DNA of 64,000 nucleotides from Solobacterium moorei (lineage in GTDB: Bacteria > Bacillota_I > Bacilli_A > Erysipelotrichales > Erysipelotrichaceae), in contig NZ_AP028934.1 in assembly GCF_036323475.1 (NCBI RefSeq), forward strand, positions 1,426,001 to 1,490,000, given 5' to 3'. This document shows, piece after piece, positions 20,563 through 28,810 of the stretch. The translations under genes were made by a program, and so were the position numbers. The notes under the pieces are model-generated. The model had not been told where the DNA came from, made no database searches, and was given only the letters and a program-made list of their open reading frames with translations. The number at the start of each line of letters is the position of its first letter. Position 1 is the first letter of the stretch.

Positions 20563-21303
20563 TTATAGATTAAGCAATTGGTATTCATAAACTAATAACT
20601 CAATCATTTCAATGATACGTGCATAAAACATAGTCGGTTTTTGATTACGGTCATCATAGCTTTGGTCATCTTCAATTTTGATAGCACAATCAGCATTTTG
20701 AGATAGGTAACTATCTGTCATATTAGTAAACCCAACTGTATATATTGAATTTTCATTAGCAGTTTGCAATCTATTTACAATGTTTTTTGATTTACCACTC
20801 CGTGAAAACAATATAAGCATTTTAATACTATCTAAATTATTCTCAAAAACGCCAATAGAATCATCGCCATTTGAAAAAATCAGTTTTACACCCAAGCCAA
20901 GAAATTTCTTTGATAAATATTCTGCCATGATACCCATAAAACCAGAACCATAAACATAGATAAGGCCTTCTGTTTCTGTAATGTGCTTTGCGCAATCTTT
21001 CACACTCTGATGTAATTTATTTGATACTTCATATCTTTCTGTATGATTTAGCGGATTTTTTATCTGAATATCATCATTCATTAGACCATTGCCAAATAAT
21101 TTATAGTACATATCGACAAATCCTTTATAGCCTAATTTTTTAGATAGTCTCATAACTGTTGATGTTGAAGTAAAGTTTTCTTTTGCAACCCCTCTAACAC
21201 CTAATTTTAAAATACGATTTTTATTTTCAAATAGAAATTCTAGCACTGATACTTCAGCATCAGATAGTTGTTTCCCCTGAGAAATTTTTTGCACATTTAT
21301 CAT
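20563..21303 (-). CDS. MurR/RpiR family transcriptional regulator
   Basis: 246 residues. An N-terminal helix-turn-helix (about 1-75, with TSTSTVMRLSKKLGYKGF) is followed by a SIS sugar-phosphate-binding domain (about 100-230, with YVYGSGFMGIMAEYLSKK and LFSRSGKSKNIV). Such proteins respond to phosphosugars. It lies between the KDPG aldolase and the alpha-glucoside PTS operon, all on the same strand. Bacillus subtilis GlvR, which controls the equivalent maltose operon, is from the same family. Control of the aldolase/dehydratase genes is equally possible. Confidence 0.88.
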   Translation of the reverse strand: MINVQKISQGKQLSDAEVSVLEFLFENKNRILKLGVRGVAKENFTSTSTVMRLSKKLGYKGFVDMYYKLFGNGLMNDDIQIKNPLNHTERYEVSNKLHQSVKDCAKHITETEGLIYVYGSGFMGIMAEYLSKKFLGLGVKLIFSNGDDSIGVFENNLDSIKMLILFSRSGKSKNIVNRLQTANENSIYTVGFTNMTDSYLSQNADCAIKIEDDQSYDDRNQKPTMFYARIIEMIELLVYEYQLLNL

Positions 21304-21328
21304 AAATTATCTATTCCCTTAAAAAAAA

Positions 21329-21964
21329 TTATATTTTTAAATCTTTAACTAGATTTGCAGCTTCCTTTGCTAATCTCTCGATTTCATCGAATCTCTTTTC
21401 ATTTATAAGATTAGATTTAACCATCCAACTACCACCAGAAGCATAAATTTTATCAAACTCTAAATATTCTTTAACATTATTTAAGTTAATTCCACCAGTT
21501 GGCATAAAGCGAACCTGTGGGAATGGCCCACAAAGCGCTTTGATAGTTTTTAAACCTCCACTTGCTTCTGCCGGAAAAAATTTCAGATCTGTCAAACCGA
21601 TACTTAGTGCATTTTGAATATCTGTAGGTGTACAGGTTCCAGGAATATATGGAATACCTTTCCCAATTGCATATAAAGCAACTTCTTTATCACAACCTGG
21701 TGCAACTAAAAATTTTGCTCCTGCATTGATTGCTTCATCCACTTGTTTTTTTGTGATAACTGTACCAGCGCCAACCAAAAAATCAGGTAATTCTTTAGCA
21801 ATTATTTCAATTGCCCCAGAAGCTGCTTTAGTTCGAAATGTAACTTCAGCACAAGGAAGACCTCCATTTTTTAATGCTTTTGCTAGCGGTAACGCATCTT
21901 CAACTCTCTCAATGACAACAACCGGTATAATACCAATTTCAGAAAACTTATCAATGATACACAT
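21329..21964 (-). CDS. eda: 2-dehydro-3-deoxy-phosphogluconate aldolase (KDPG/KHG aldolase)
   Basis: A 211-residue class I aldolase of the TIM-barrel type that cleaves KDPG to pyruvate and glyceraldehyde-3-phosphate. The family motifs are present: the catalytic Glu in CAEVTFRT (about 41), the Schiff-base Lys in DLKFFPAEASGG (about 129), and the phosphate-binding GGI in RFMPTGGINL. It lies 40 bp downstream of the broken dehydratase and upstream of the RpiR gene. With KDG kinase it would complete a sugar-acid route. Confidence 0.92.
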   Translation of the reverse strand: MCIIDKFSEIGIIPVVVIERVEDALPLAKALKNGGLPCAEVTFRTKAASGAIEIIAKELPDFLVGAGTVITKKQVDEAINAGAKFLVAPGCDKEVALYAIGKGIPYIPGTCTPTDIQNALSIGLTDLKFFPAEASGGLKTIKALCGPFPQVRFMPTGGINLNNVKEYLEFDKIYASGGSWMVKSNLINEKRFDEIERLAKEAANLVKDLKI

Positions 21965-22004
21965 TTCTATATACCCTTTCTACAAATACCATCTACTAAT
22001 TGAT

Positions 22005-22634
22005 TTATATGTCTAAATATGCACCCTTCATTGGGCTTACACAGTGCTTCGCGAACATTCTTAAAAGAGCAGATTTGTTCTTAGAAATAAATGGTTTAAG
22101 TTTCTTTCTTCTTTCATTTAATACAGTATTTATTTCATCTTCTGACTTCAGTTCGCCATTTATTCCTATAATATTTAATTTTCTAGCAAACACATCAATT
22201 TCAATCAAATCATTTTCTTCAACCAGAGCAATTGGACCACCTTGTGCTGCCTCTGGTGAACAATGTCCAATTACAGGTCCCGTAGAAGCACCCGAAAAAC
22301 GTCCATCCGTTATTAATGCAATAGATTTTCCAAGTTCAGCATCTGAAGAAATTGCCTCTGAAGTATAGAACATCTCTGGCATTCCTGATCCCTTAGGGCC
22401 TTCATATCTGATAAAAACTGCATCACCTTTTTGAACTTCATGATGTAAAACAGCGTTTAAACATTCCTCTTCACTATTAAATGGTCTTGCACGTAAAATT
22501 GCCTTATACATCTCCTTAGGACAAGCAGTATGTTTAATAACAGCTCCTTCCGGTGCTAGATTTCCCTTTAAAACAATAACAGAACCATTAGCGGAAATTG
22601 GTTTTTCAAACGGACGAATTATATCTTCTTTTTT
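22005..22634 (-). pseudogene. 3' fragment of an IlvD/Edd-family dehydratase
   Basis: About 209 residues of the C-terminal part of an IlvD/Edd dehydratase, starting near EDIIRPFEKPISANGS and continuing through GNLAPEGAVIKHTACP, FIRYEGPKGSGMPEM and ITDGRFSGASTGPVIGHCSPEAA. The matching N-terminal part lies at 24329-25453 on the same strand. Together they give about 584 residues, the family's usual size, with no missing conserved block. An ATG at 22511 could produce a 168-residue C-terminal product, but this would lack the iron-sulfur cysteines and be inactive. A stop codon occurs in frame just beyond 22634. Confidence 0.88.
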
Positions 22635-22659
22635 CTATTATGAAATCAGGAATAATCTA

Positions 22660-22984
22660 GTCCTGATCATAGAGAAAAAACTTCAGAAGAAGAATATGAT
22701 ATAGAGGTCAGGGACACTAGAATGTTTCTGGCCTTTCTCGTACAGGCATGTATGGGAATTGGTCTGGGTAAAGTGAGAACGTACCTTCTTTTAGACCAGT
22801 GATATCATTGAGTCCGTAATAAAAAGCGTTCTGCTTCCCTCCTATATTCTTAGGCTGCTTTATCAAGATGACAATCCAGGAAACAGTTAGATATGTCGTA
22901 TATAAGCCAGAAAAATAGTCGGATGTGGGGATGGGGAAGTTTACCAAGACATTATGCATATCAGAAAGAAAGGAGTATTCCATC
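22660..22984 (+). ncRNA. Likely bridge-RNA region of the IS110 element
   Basis: This leader of about 325 bp separates the left end from the transposase start and has no convincing gene. It contains strong inverted repeats. TGGTCT and AGACCA enclose a second helix, GGTA with TACC, separated by an asymmetric internal loop, at about 22759-22803. IS110-family elements are known to express a structured bridge RNA from such a region, with internal loops pairing to target and donor DNA. The exact limits and guide bases are not determined here. Confidence 0.4.
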
Positions 22985-24205
22985 ATGGAAGGACCAATCA
23001 TTACAGTGGATGTATCAAAGGGTTCCTGTCACTACCAGACCTTCATAGAGAATGGACATCCAATGCGAAAACCAAAGCAGCTTTCCGCTACGATCGATGG
23101 TTTCCAGAAATTAGGGCAAACTATCAAAGACCTTGAAGCTAAGACAGAACGAGAAGATATACCAGTTATCTTTGAGGCTACAGGTGTCTATCATCGACCA
23201 CTACAAAAATATCTTGAAGACCACAAGATAAGGTACTACATCATTTCTCCATTATTATCTGCGACCTATCGCAAGACCTCCCTACATAGTAATAAGACAG
23301 ACGCATTAGACTGTGCACATATCGCAAAAGCGTACTATTGTGAGAAGGAACTAAGACAATATCAAGCACAACCACAAGAGTACAAAAGACTCTATCAATT
23401 GAGCCGTATATATGAAAGTGAGTTGGTTCATCTTCGGAAACGCAAAGTGAGTTTGAGATCCATGCTGGATATCATATATCCAAGGATTGATAAGACCTTT
23501 AAAGGGAATCAAAATCTGTATGATCCACTCCCAATGGAGATATTAAAAAGATATCCTCATCCATCCTTACTATTGGGCCATAGAGAGGATACCATCGTTA
23601 AGACCGTTGGGCATCGTACAGGTCATTTAAAAGGATATACAGAAAGAATCGTACATAAGATCTACGAGAAGGCAAAGGAGTGCTATTCAGGATGTGATAT
23701 CGATGATATAGAAGTAGTCAAATTGCCAAGCTTGATAGAGAACGTGCAGGAACAGAAGAAAAAATGCGATTCACTATTGAAGGAAATGATAGAGATAGCA
23801 CGAACATGTCCTTATTTTGCATCTGTTGTTAGTATTGTTGGAATCGGAGAGAATCTGGCAGCCCGTATCATAGCAGAGCTTGGAGATGTAAGCCGATTTG
23901 ATAACAGAGCGGCTATCGTGGCATATGCAGGCTTGAATCCAAAGATACAACAATCCGGAGATATTGATGGACTGCATTTCAAGATATCAAAGAAAGGCAA
24001 TAAGCATTTGCGATGCCTTTTATACCTTGGTGCACAATGTAATTATCGATTGCGCAAAGAAGATCCACTATATGAATTCACCAAAAAGAAAAGACAGCAG
24101 ACCCAATGCCCATTGTCGTCTAAAGCTGCCTATACTGCTAGTGCTCATAAATTACTGGTCATAATCTATAGCCTATGTAAGAATGGTACTCTATATCATT
24201 CTTAG
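22985..24205 (+). CDS. IS110 family transposase (DEDD recombinase)
   Basis: 406 residues. The N-terminal RuvC-like DEDD domain (about 1-160) shows the first Asp in ITVDVSKG (about 8), the Glu in IFEATGVYHRP, and a later Asp pair in NKTDALDCAHIAK. A coiled linker follows. The C-terminal Tnp_20 domain has the helix-hairpin-helix VVSIVGIGENLAARIIAELGD and the Ser-containing QQSGDIDG. The start at 22985 is chosen because AAAGGAG lies 9 nt upstream and the following residues begin the conserved domain; an upstream ATG at 22925 would add 20 unrelated residues. The gene is intact, so the element may be mobile. Confidence 0.9.
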   Translation: MEGPIITVDVSKGSCHYQTFIENGHPMRKPKQLSATIDGFQKLGQTIKDLEAKTEREDIPVIFEATGVYHRPLQKYLEDHKIRYYIISPLLSATYRKTSLHSNKTDALDCAHIAKAYYCEKELRQYQAQPQEYKRLYQLSRIYESELVHLRKRKVSLRSMLDIIYPRIDKTFKGNQNLYDPLPMEILKRYPHPSLLLGHREDTIVKTVGHRTGHLKGYTERIVHKIYEKAKECYSGCDIDDIEVVKLPSLIENVQEQKKKCDSLLKEMIEIARTCPYFASVVSIVGIGENLAARIIAELGDVSRFDNRAAIVAYAGLNPKIQQSGDIDGLHFKISKKGNKHLRCLLYLGAQCNYRLRKEDPLYEFTKKKRQQTQCPLSSKAAYTASAHKLLVIIYSLCKNGTLYHS

Positions 24206-24328
24206 CAACAGTATAAACCTAATCTAGCAAAATGGGAGATATAATTTCTCTTGTTTTAATAATGCACAAAACGAAAAAGAAGAAATCACTAAAGATTAGA
24301 AATTTCTTCTTGACTTAAGTTATCAAGT

Positions 24329-25453
24329 TTTTATTTTTAAACCTGAAAGTTTATTTCTAATGTCTAATAAATTTTGACATTTTTCATAAAAGCCATTCTT
24401 CTTTAAATCATCTAAGTTTTCTCTGAGTGTTTTCCCTGTTACTGTCATAACATCTAAATGCAACACCGAACGAAGCTCTTCCATAATTGCTGGTACACCT
24501 CCAGCATAATAGAAAAATTCTGCTGGCCATTCGCCAGATGGTCGTACATTGAGTAAATAATGGGCGCCGCGATGTAAGCGGTCAAATGTATCTCCATCTA
24601 TATCAATACCAAATTCATGTGCAATTGCAGGAATATGTAGCATTGCATTTGTACTTCCTGCAATTGCAGCATGCACTAGAATTGCATTTTCAAAACTTTC
24701 TTTTGTAATAAAATCATGTGGTTTTAATCCGGTTCTTGCTAATTTTACAGCAAGTCTTCCAGATTCAAATGCATATTCTTCTAAATCTTTCGAAGTAGCT
24801 GGTAATAGAGCAGAACCAGGTAAACTTAGCCCTAATGCTTCAGCAATGATTTGCATGGTAGATGCTGTTCCAATAAATGAACATGCACCACAACTTGGAC
24901 ATGCGTTTTGTTTTGCCCAGTTTAATTTTGCTTCGTCTATTTCACCACGCTCATATTTAGCACTATACATGCCCAATTGTTCCAGAGTAAGTAATTCTGG
25001 ACCGGCATTCATTGTTCCACCGCTTACTACTACACTTGGAATATTAATTCTTGCGAGTGCCATAAGATTTGCTGGTAAGCCTTTATCACAGCTTGCAATA
25101 AATACACCTGCATCAAACGGAGTTGCATTTGCCTGAATTTCAATCATATCTGCAATGATTTCTCTACTAGGAAGGGAATAATTAATTCCATCAGTTCCTT
25201 GACTTTCACCATCACACATATCTGTTGTAAAATAACGAGCTCCATGTCCACCTTCTTTAGTAATCCCTTTACGAGCTGCTTCGACCAATCGCCCCAGACC
25301 TGCAGACCCTGGATGTGAATCTCCATATGTACTTTCAATAATAATTTGTGGTTTGCTAAGATCTTCTACCGTCCATCCTGCACCTAAACGTAATGGGTCT
25401 AATTCAGGAGCAACTTTCCGCATTCGTTGGCTGATTAATTCTTTATCACTCAT
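24329..25453 (-). pseudogene. 5' fragment of an IlvD/Edd-family dehydratase
   Basis: About 375 residues of the N-terminal part of an iron-sulfur sugar-acid dehydratase. Cluster ligands are visible in FIASCDKGLPANL (about 120) and ACPSCGACSF (about 190). ARYFTTDMCDGESQG and GSTNAMLHIPAIAHEFG are also family blocks. The natural sequence ends at about NKLSGLKIK, and a stop follows two codons later in inserted DNA. The start at 25453 has AGAGGTG upstream. The neighbouring KDPG aldolase and KDG kinase point to a gluconate- or related sugar-acid-type dehydratase rather than valine synthesis. The 3' part is at 22005-22634. Confidence 0.88.
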
Positions 25454-25520
25454 TTCACACACCTCTAACTTTTATATAAAAATAGCATACAATCAAAAAG
25501 ATAAAAAGGTAGATAGTATA

Positions 25521-25582
25521 GTAACATGTATCAATAAAACCTCTAAATTGCGTAACATGTTACTATTACTAAGTAATATTAC
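25521..25582. promoter_or_regulatory. Three palindromic operator-like sites between the dehydratase and kdgK
   Basis: GTAACATGTTAC at 25552-25563 is a perfect 12-bp palindrome. GTAACATGTATC at 25521-25532 and AGTAATATTACT at 25572-25583 are close relatives. Centre-to-centre distances are about 31 and 20 bp, near whole helical turns. They lie between the divergent dehydratase and KDG kinase genes and just upstream of the kdgK -35 box, so they suit a dimeric repressor of both. Confidence 0.6.
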
Positions 25583-25590
25583 TTATAATA

Positions 25591-25619
25591 TTGACATAAT
25601 ATTTACATATAATTATATT
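25591..25619 (+). promoter_or_regulatory. Sigma-A promoter of kdgK
   Basis: TTGACA (25591-25596) and TATATT (25614-25619) are 17 bp apart on the plus strand, 62 bp upstream of the kdgK start. Confidence 0.7.
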
Positions 25620-25681
25620 TATGATAATTGGACATATCTATTTTTCATGCATGCATATCAAATAAGAAAGCGAGGAATATA

Positions 25682-26704
25682 ATGAAAAAAATCGTAACAC
25701 TTGGTGAAATAATGATGAGACTATCGCCTACTTCAGTTAATCGTTTTGTACAAAGTGATGAATTTAAAGTTATCTATGGTGGTGGTGAAGCAAATGTAGC
25801 CGTTTCACTTGCAAATTATGGTAATGAATCGTCATTTGTCACAAAACTTCCAAAACATGAAATTGGTCAATCTGCAGTAAATTCCTTGCAACATTATGGC
25901 GTAAATACAAAAAATATTGTCCGTGGTGGTAATCGCGTTGGTATCTACTTTTGTGAGACAGGTTCTTCTTTACGCCCTTCTAAGGTAATATATGATAGAG
26001 CTCATAGCGCAATCTCCGAAGCTTGCGTTGAAGATTTTGATTTTGACAAAATTATGCAAGATAAAGATTGGTTTCATTGGACGGGTATAACTCCAGCGAT
26101 TTCAGATAGTGCTGCTGAAATTGTATTAGAAGCATGTAAAGCAGCAAAAAGAAATAATGTAAAAGTTTCTGTAGATTTAAATTTCAGAAAGAAGTTATGG
26201 ACATCTGAAAAGGCACAATCAATCATGCGCCCGTTAATGAAATATGTTGATGTGTGCATTGGAAACGAAGAAGATGCGGCATTATGTCTGGGATTTAAAC
26301 CCGATAGCGATGTTGAATCTGCTTCAACCGATGCTTCGGGATATTACAATATATTCAAACAAATGCGTGAAGAATTTAATTTTGATTTAGTAGTATCTAC
26401 ACTACGTGAAAGCTATTCTGCAACACATAATGGTTGGAAAGCACTATTATATGATGGAGATGAATTTTATGAATCTAAACACTACGATCTAAATCCAATT
26501 ACCGATAGAGTTGGTGGTGGCGATTCATTTGCAGCGGGATTAATCCATGGATTGCTTAATCTATCTAATAATCATGAAGCACTGGAGTTTGCAGCAGCTG
26601 CTTCAGCTTTAAAACATACAATTACAGGAGATTATAATCTTGTTTCGGAAGATGAAGTATTTTCGTTAATGAATGGAAATACAAATGGAAGAGTACAAAG
26701 ATAA
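25682..26704 (+). CDS. kdgK: 2-keto-3-deoxygluconate kinase (PfkB family)
   Basis: A 340-residue ribokinase-type sugar kinase. The N-terminal signature VTLGEIMMRLSP and YGGGEANVAVSLANYG (about 35-50) and the C-terminal anion-hole/base motif RVGGGDSFAAGLIHG (about 277-291) are intact. It would phosphorylate KDG to KDPG, the substrate of the aldolase at 21329. The start at 25682 is chosen because GCGAGGAAT precedes it; an in-frame ATG at 25628 adds 18 unrelated residues. It is transcribed divergently from the dehydratase with shared operator-like sites. Confidence 0.9.
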   Translation: MKKIVTLGEIMMRLSPTSVNRFVQSDEFKVIYGGGEANVAVSLANYGNESSFVTKLPKHEIGQSAVNSLQHYGVNTKNIVRGGNRVGIYFCETGSSLRPSKVIYDRAHSAISEACVEDFDFDKIMQDKDWFHWTGITPAISDSAAEIVLEACKAAKRNNVKVSVDLNFRKKLWTSEKAQSIMRPLMKYVDVCIGNEEDAALCLGFKPDSDVESASTDASGYYNIFKQMREEFNFDLVVSTLRESYSATHNGWKALLYDGDEFYESKHYDLNPITDRVGGGDSFAAGLIHGLLNLSNNHEALEFAAAASALKHTITGDYNLVSEDEVFSLMNGNTNGRVQR

Positions 26705-26711
26705 ACTACAT

Positions 26712-26734
26712 AGGGCTTTGGCCCTTTTAATTTT
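26712..26734 (+). terminator. Terminator of kdgK
   Basis: AGGGC and GCCCT pair around TTTG, followed by TTTAATTTT. It begins about 8 bp after the kdgK stop. Confidence 0.75.
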
Positions 26735-26759
26735 AAAAAGGAAGGTACTATGACCTTCC
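26735..26759 (-). terminator. Terminator of the V-ATPase operon
   Basis: On the minus strand GGAAGGT and ACCTTCC form a perfect stem with a 6-nt loop, followed by TTTTTAAAATT. It starts directly after the stop of the subunit D gene. The stem arm and the adjoining CCCTAATTCT are the same as at the alpha-glucoside operon terminator. Confidence 0.75.
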
Positions 26760-27374
26760 CTAATTCTCTTTCTGTGCTTTAATGACTTTCATACGTGAGA
26801 ACTCTTCACGTTCTTTTTCTTCCAAAGATTCAGTCATTTCTTTAATAGATGATTGATAACGAGGTATCACAACATTCTTTAAAGCATTTGCACGTTTTTG
26901 TGTTTTGGAGATTGCATTTGCTAGACGATAGATAGAATTATCTACCTCTGCTAAAACCAATGTAATCTGTTTTACTTTCTGAAATTGGATGTACGCTTCA
27001 TCGATACGTGACGATGTGCCCTCTAAACCGTATGGCACTTCCACACTCTCAGGTTGGTGGTAGATAATATTAGGAACTTCAACACCCATAACACTACGAT
27101 ATGTGAGTTTAATTGAATCATCTACTTTTATCTGTTCTGTGATTGCAGTAATCATACCACTAGACATATTTGCCTGTTGTAGTAAATAGTATCCTGTTTG
27201 ATACGCACTGGTAATCTGTTCACGTAGAACTTTTACCTTCTCTACCTGGGACATCATTTCACGAATCAAAATATTACGCTTACGATCCATTAGTTCAAAG
27301 CCGTTTTGAGCAAGAGCCAGGGATTTGCGGGCTTTGATAAGATTACCCTTTGTCGCAACTGCCTGCGCTGCCAT
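26760..27374 (-). CDS. ntpD: V-type ATPase subunit D
   Basis: A 204-residue central-stalk subunit that rotates inside the A3B3 head. It is a two-helix coiled coil: an N-terminal helix (about 5-75, with TKGNLIKARKSLALAQNGFELMDRKRNIL) and a C-terminal helix (about 125-190, with AISKTQKRANALKNVVIPRY), the latter highly conserved in subunit D. It is the last gene of the V-ATPase operon, 2 bp after subunit B. Confidence 0.95.
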   Translation of the reverse strand: MAAQAVATKGNLIKARKSLALAQNGFELMDRKRNILIREMMSQVEKVKVLREQITSAYQTGYYLLQQANMSSGMITAITEQIKVDDSIKLTYRSVMGVEVPNIIYHQPESVEVPYGLEGTSSRIDEAYIQFQKVKQITLVLAEVDNSIYRLANAISKTQKRANALKNVVIPRYQSSIKEMTESLEEKEREEFSRMKVIKAQKEN

Positions 27375-27376
27375 AA

Positions 27377-28795
27377 CTACTCTTCTCCTTTAATAATTAA
27401 CTGAATCGTATGCTCAGCATGTTCAGAGTCGTAGTTAGCTTCAATGATCTTAGGATCAAGACGATCTAACGCTTCCTTAGGAAGTAAGGATAATAATGCC
27501 CAACCAAGTCCAAGCGTTTCCTTCATGGAACGATTGACACGATATCCCTGTCCTAAAAATATAGATTCAAATCTCTTACCAAACGCAATATATTGTTTAT
27601 CTAATGGAGATAGTTCATCTTCACCGATAACACTCGCTAGAGATCTTGCGTCCTGTACTTTTGCATAACATGCAAATAACTGGTTCGCAACATCCTGATG
27701 GTCTGCTCTTGTATAACCCTCACCAATACCATCCTTCATCAAACGGGATAATGAAGATAGAATTCCGATTGGTGGATTGATGTTATTGAGATATAAGTCA
27801 CGATCTAATACAATCTGACCTTCTGTAATATATCCAGTTAAGTCAGGCACTGGATGAGTGATATCATCGTTAGGCATTGTTAAGATAGGAATCTGTGTAA
27901 CAGAACCCTTTCCACCTTTAACGATACCTGCTCTTTCGTATAAAGAAGCTAAGTCAGAATACATGTATCCAGGGAAACCTTTACGTGAAGGAATTTCACC
28001 CTTAGAGGATGAGAACTCACGTACAGCTTCACAATACGCTGTCATATCTGTCAAAATAACAAGAACGTTCATATCACATTCATATGCAAGATATTCAGCA
28101 GCTGTTAATGCACAACGTGGAGTCATAATTCTTTCAAGGATTGGGTCATCAGATAAGTTAATAAACATACATACCTTATCCATTACACCCGTTTCTTCAA
28201 AAGAACGTCTGAATGTATCCGCTACGTCATTCTTAACACCCATCGCACCAAACACAATACAGAAGTTTTCCGCATCCTGTCCTGTTAGTGATGCTTGTCT
28301 AACAATCTGGCTAGCAAGCTTATCATGTGGTAAACCTGAACCAGAGAAAATAGGTAATTTTTGTCCACGAATTAAAGTATTTAATCCATCAATCGCAGAG
28401 ATACCTGTATTGATGTAGTTACGTGGATATTCACGAGAAACTGGGTTTAAAGGCTTACCATTTACATCCTCATATTTGTTGATGTATACAGGTCCAAGGT
28501 TATCAATTGGATCACCTACACCATTAAATGTACGACCAAGAATTTCTTTGGATACCCCTAATACCATTGGATGTCCTAATAACTTTGTCTTTGTATTTGT
28601 TTTACCTAATCCATCTGTTCCTTCAAATACCTGAATAATGGCACGTTCCCCTTCAATTTCAACAACTCTGCCTTTACGTCTCGAGCCATTGTTTAGAAGA
28701 ATTGAAACCATTTCTTCGTTTGAAACATTTTTTACATGATCCAATGCAACAAGAGAGCCTTGGATTTCATCTAAACCTAATAACTGTAAACTCAT
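27377..28795 (-). CDS. ntpB: V-type ATPase subunit B
   Basis: A 472-residue non-catalytic head subunit that alternates with subunit A and contributes to the nucleotide sites. A beta-barrel domain (about 1-75) is followed by the nucleotide-binding fold with [17 protein letters not shown] in place of a full Walker A, as is normal for subunit B. FVNLSDD-like [16 protein letters not shown] and [14 protein letters not shown] are further family blocks. It starts 15 bp downstream of subunit A. Confidence 0.96.
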   Translation of the reverse strand: MSLQLLGLDEIQGSLVALDHVKNVSNEEMVSILLNNGSRRKGRVVEIEGERAIIQVFEGTDGLGKTNTKTKLLGHPMVLGVSKEILGRTFNGVGDPIDNLGPVYINKYEDVNGKPLNPVSREYPRNYINTGISAIDGLNTLIRGQKLPIFSGSGLPHDKLASQIVRQASLTGQDAENFCIVFGAMGVKNDVADTFRRSFEETGVMDKVCMFINLSDDPILERIMTPRCALTAAEYLAYECDMNVLVILTDMTAYCEAVREFSSSKGEIPSRKGFPGYMYSDLASLYERAGIVKGGKGSVTQIPILTMPNDDITHPVPDLTGYITEGQIVLDRDLYLNNINPPIGILSSLSRLMKDGIGEGYTRADHQDVANQLFACYAKVQDARSLASVIGEDELSPLDKQYIAFGKRFESIFLGQGYRVNRSMKETLGLGWALLSLLPKEALDRLDPKIIEANYDSEHAEHTIQLIIKGEE

Positions 28796-28810
28796 TGAAA
28801 TCCTCCTCTC

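Larger units (their letters stand above)
22657..24223 (+). mobile_element. IS110-family insertion sequence inside the dehydratase gene
   Basis: A plus-strand DEDD transposase gene sits within the minus-strand dehydratase. The heptamer AATCTAG occurs at 22654-22660 and again at 24221-24227, giving identical CT dinucleotides about 1567 bp apart. That is how an IS110 element bracketed by its core dinucleotide would look. Most of the non-coding DNA (about 325 bp) is on the 5' side of the transposase, as in elements that encode a bridge RNA there. The ends are not certain: the whole interruption of the dehydratase is longer, from 22635 to about 24328. Confidence 0.7.

Noticed and set aside
22717-23001. 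Minus-strand open frame of 94 residues in the IS110 leader
   Set aside because: It overlaps the transposase start on the opposite strand and lies in the structured leader. It has no ribosome binding site and no family pattern. The leader is better explained as an RNA region.
24323-25453. Dihydroxy-acid dehydratase IlvD of branched-chain amino acid synthesis
   Set aside because: The family match alone allows it, but KDPG aldolase and KDG kinase flank it and no ilv genes are present, so a sugar-acid dehydratase is more likely.
27858-28418. Plus-strand open frame of 186 residues opposite V-ATPase subunit B
   Set aside because: It is an antisense shadow of a strongly conserved gene, with no start signal of its own.
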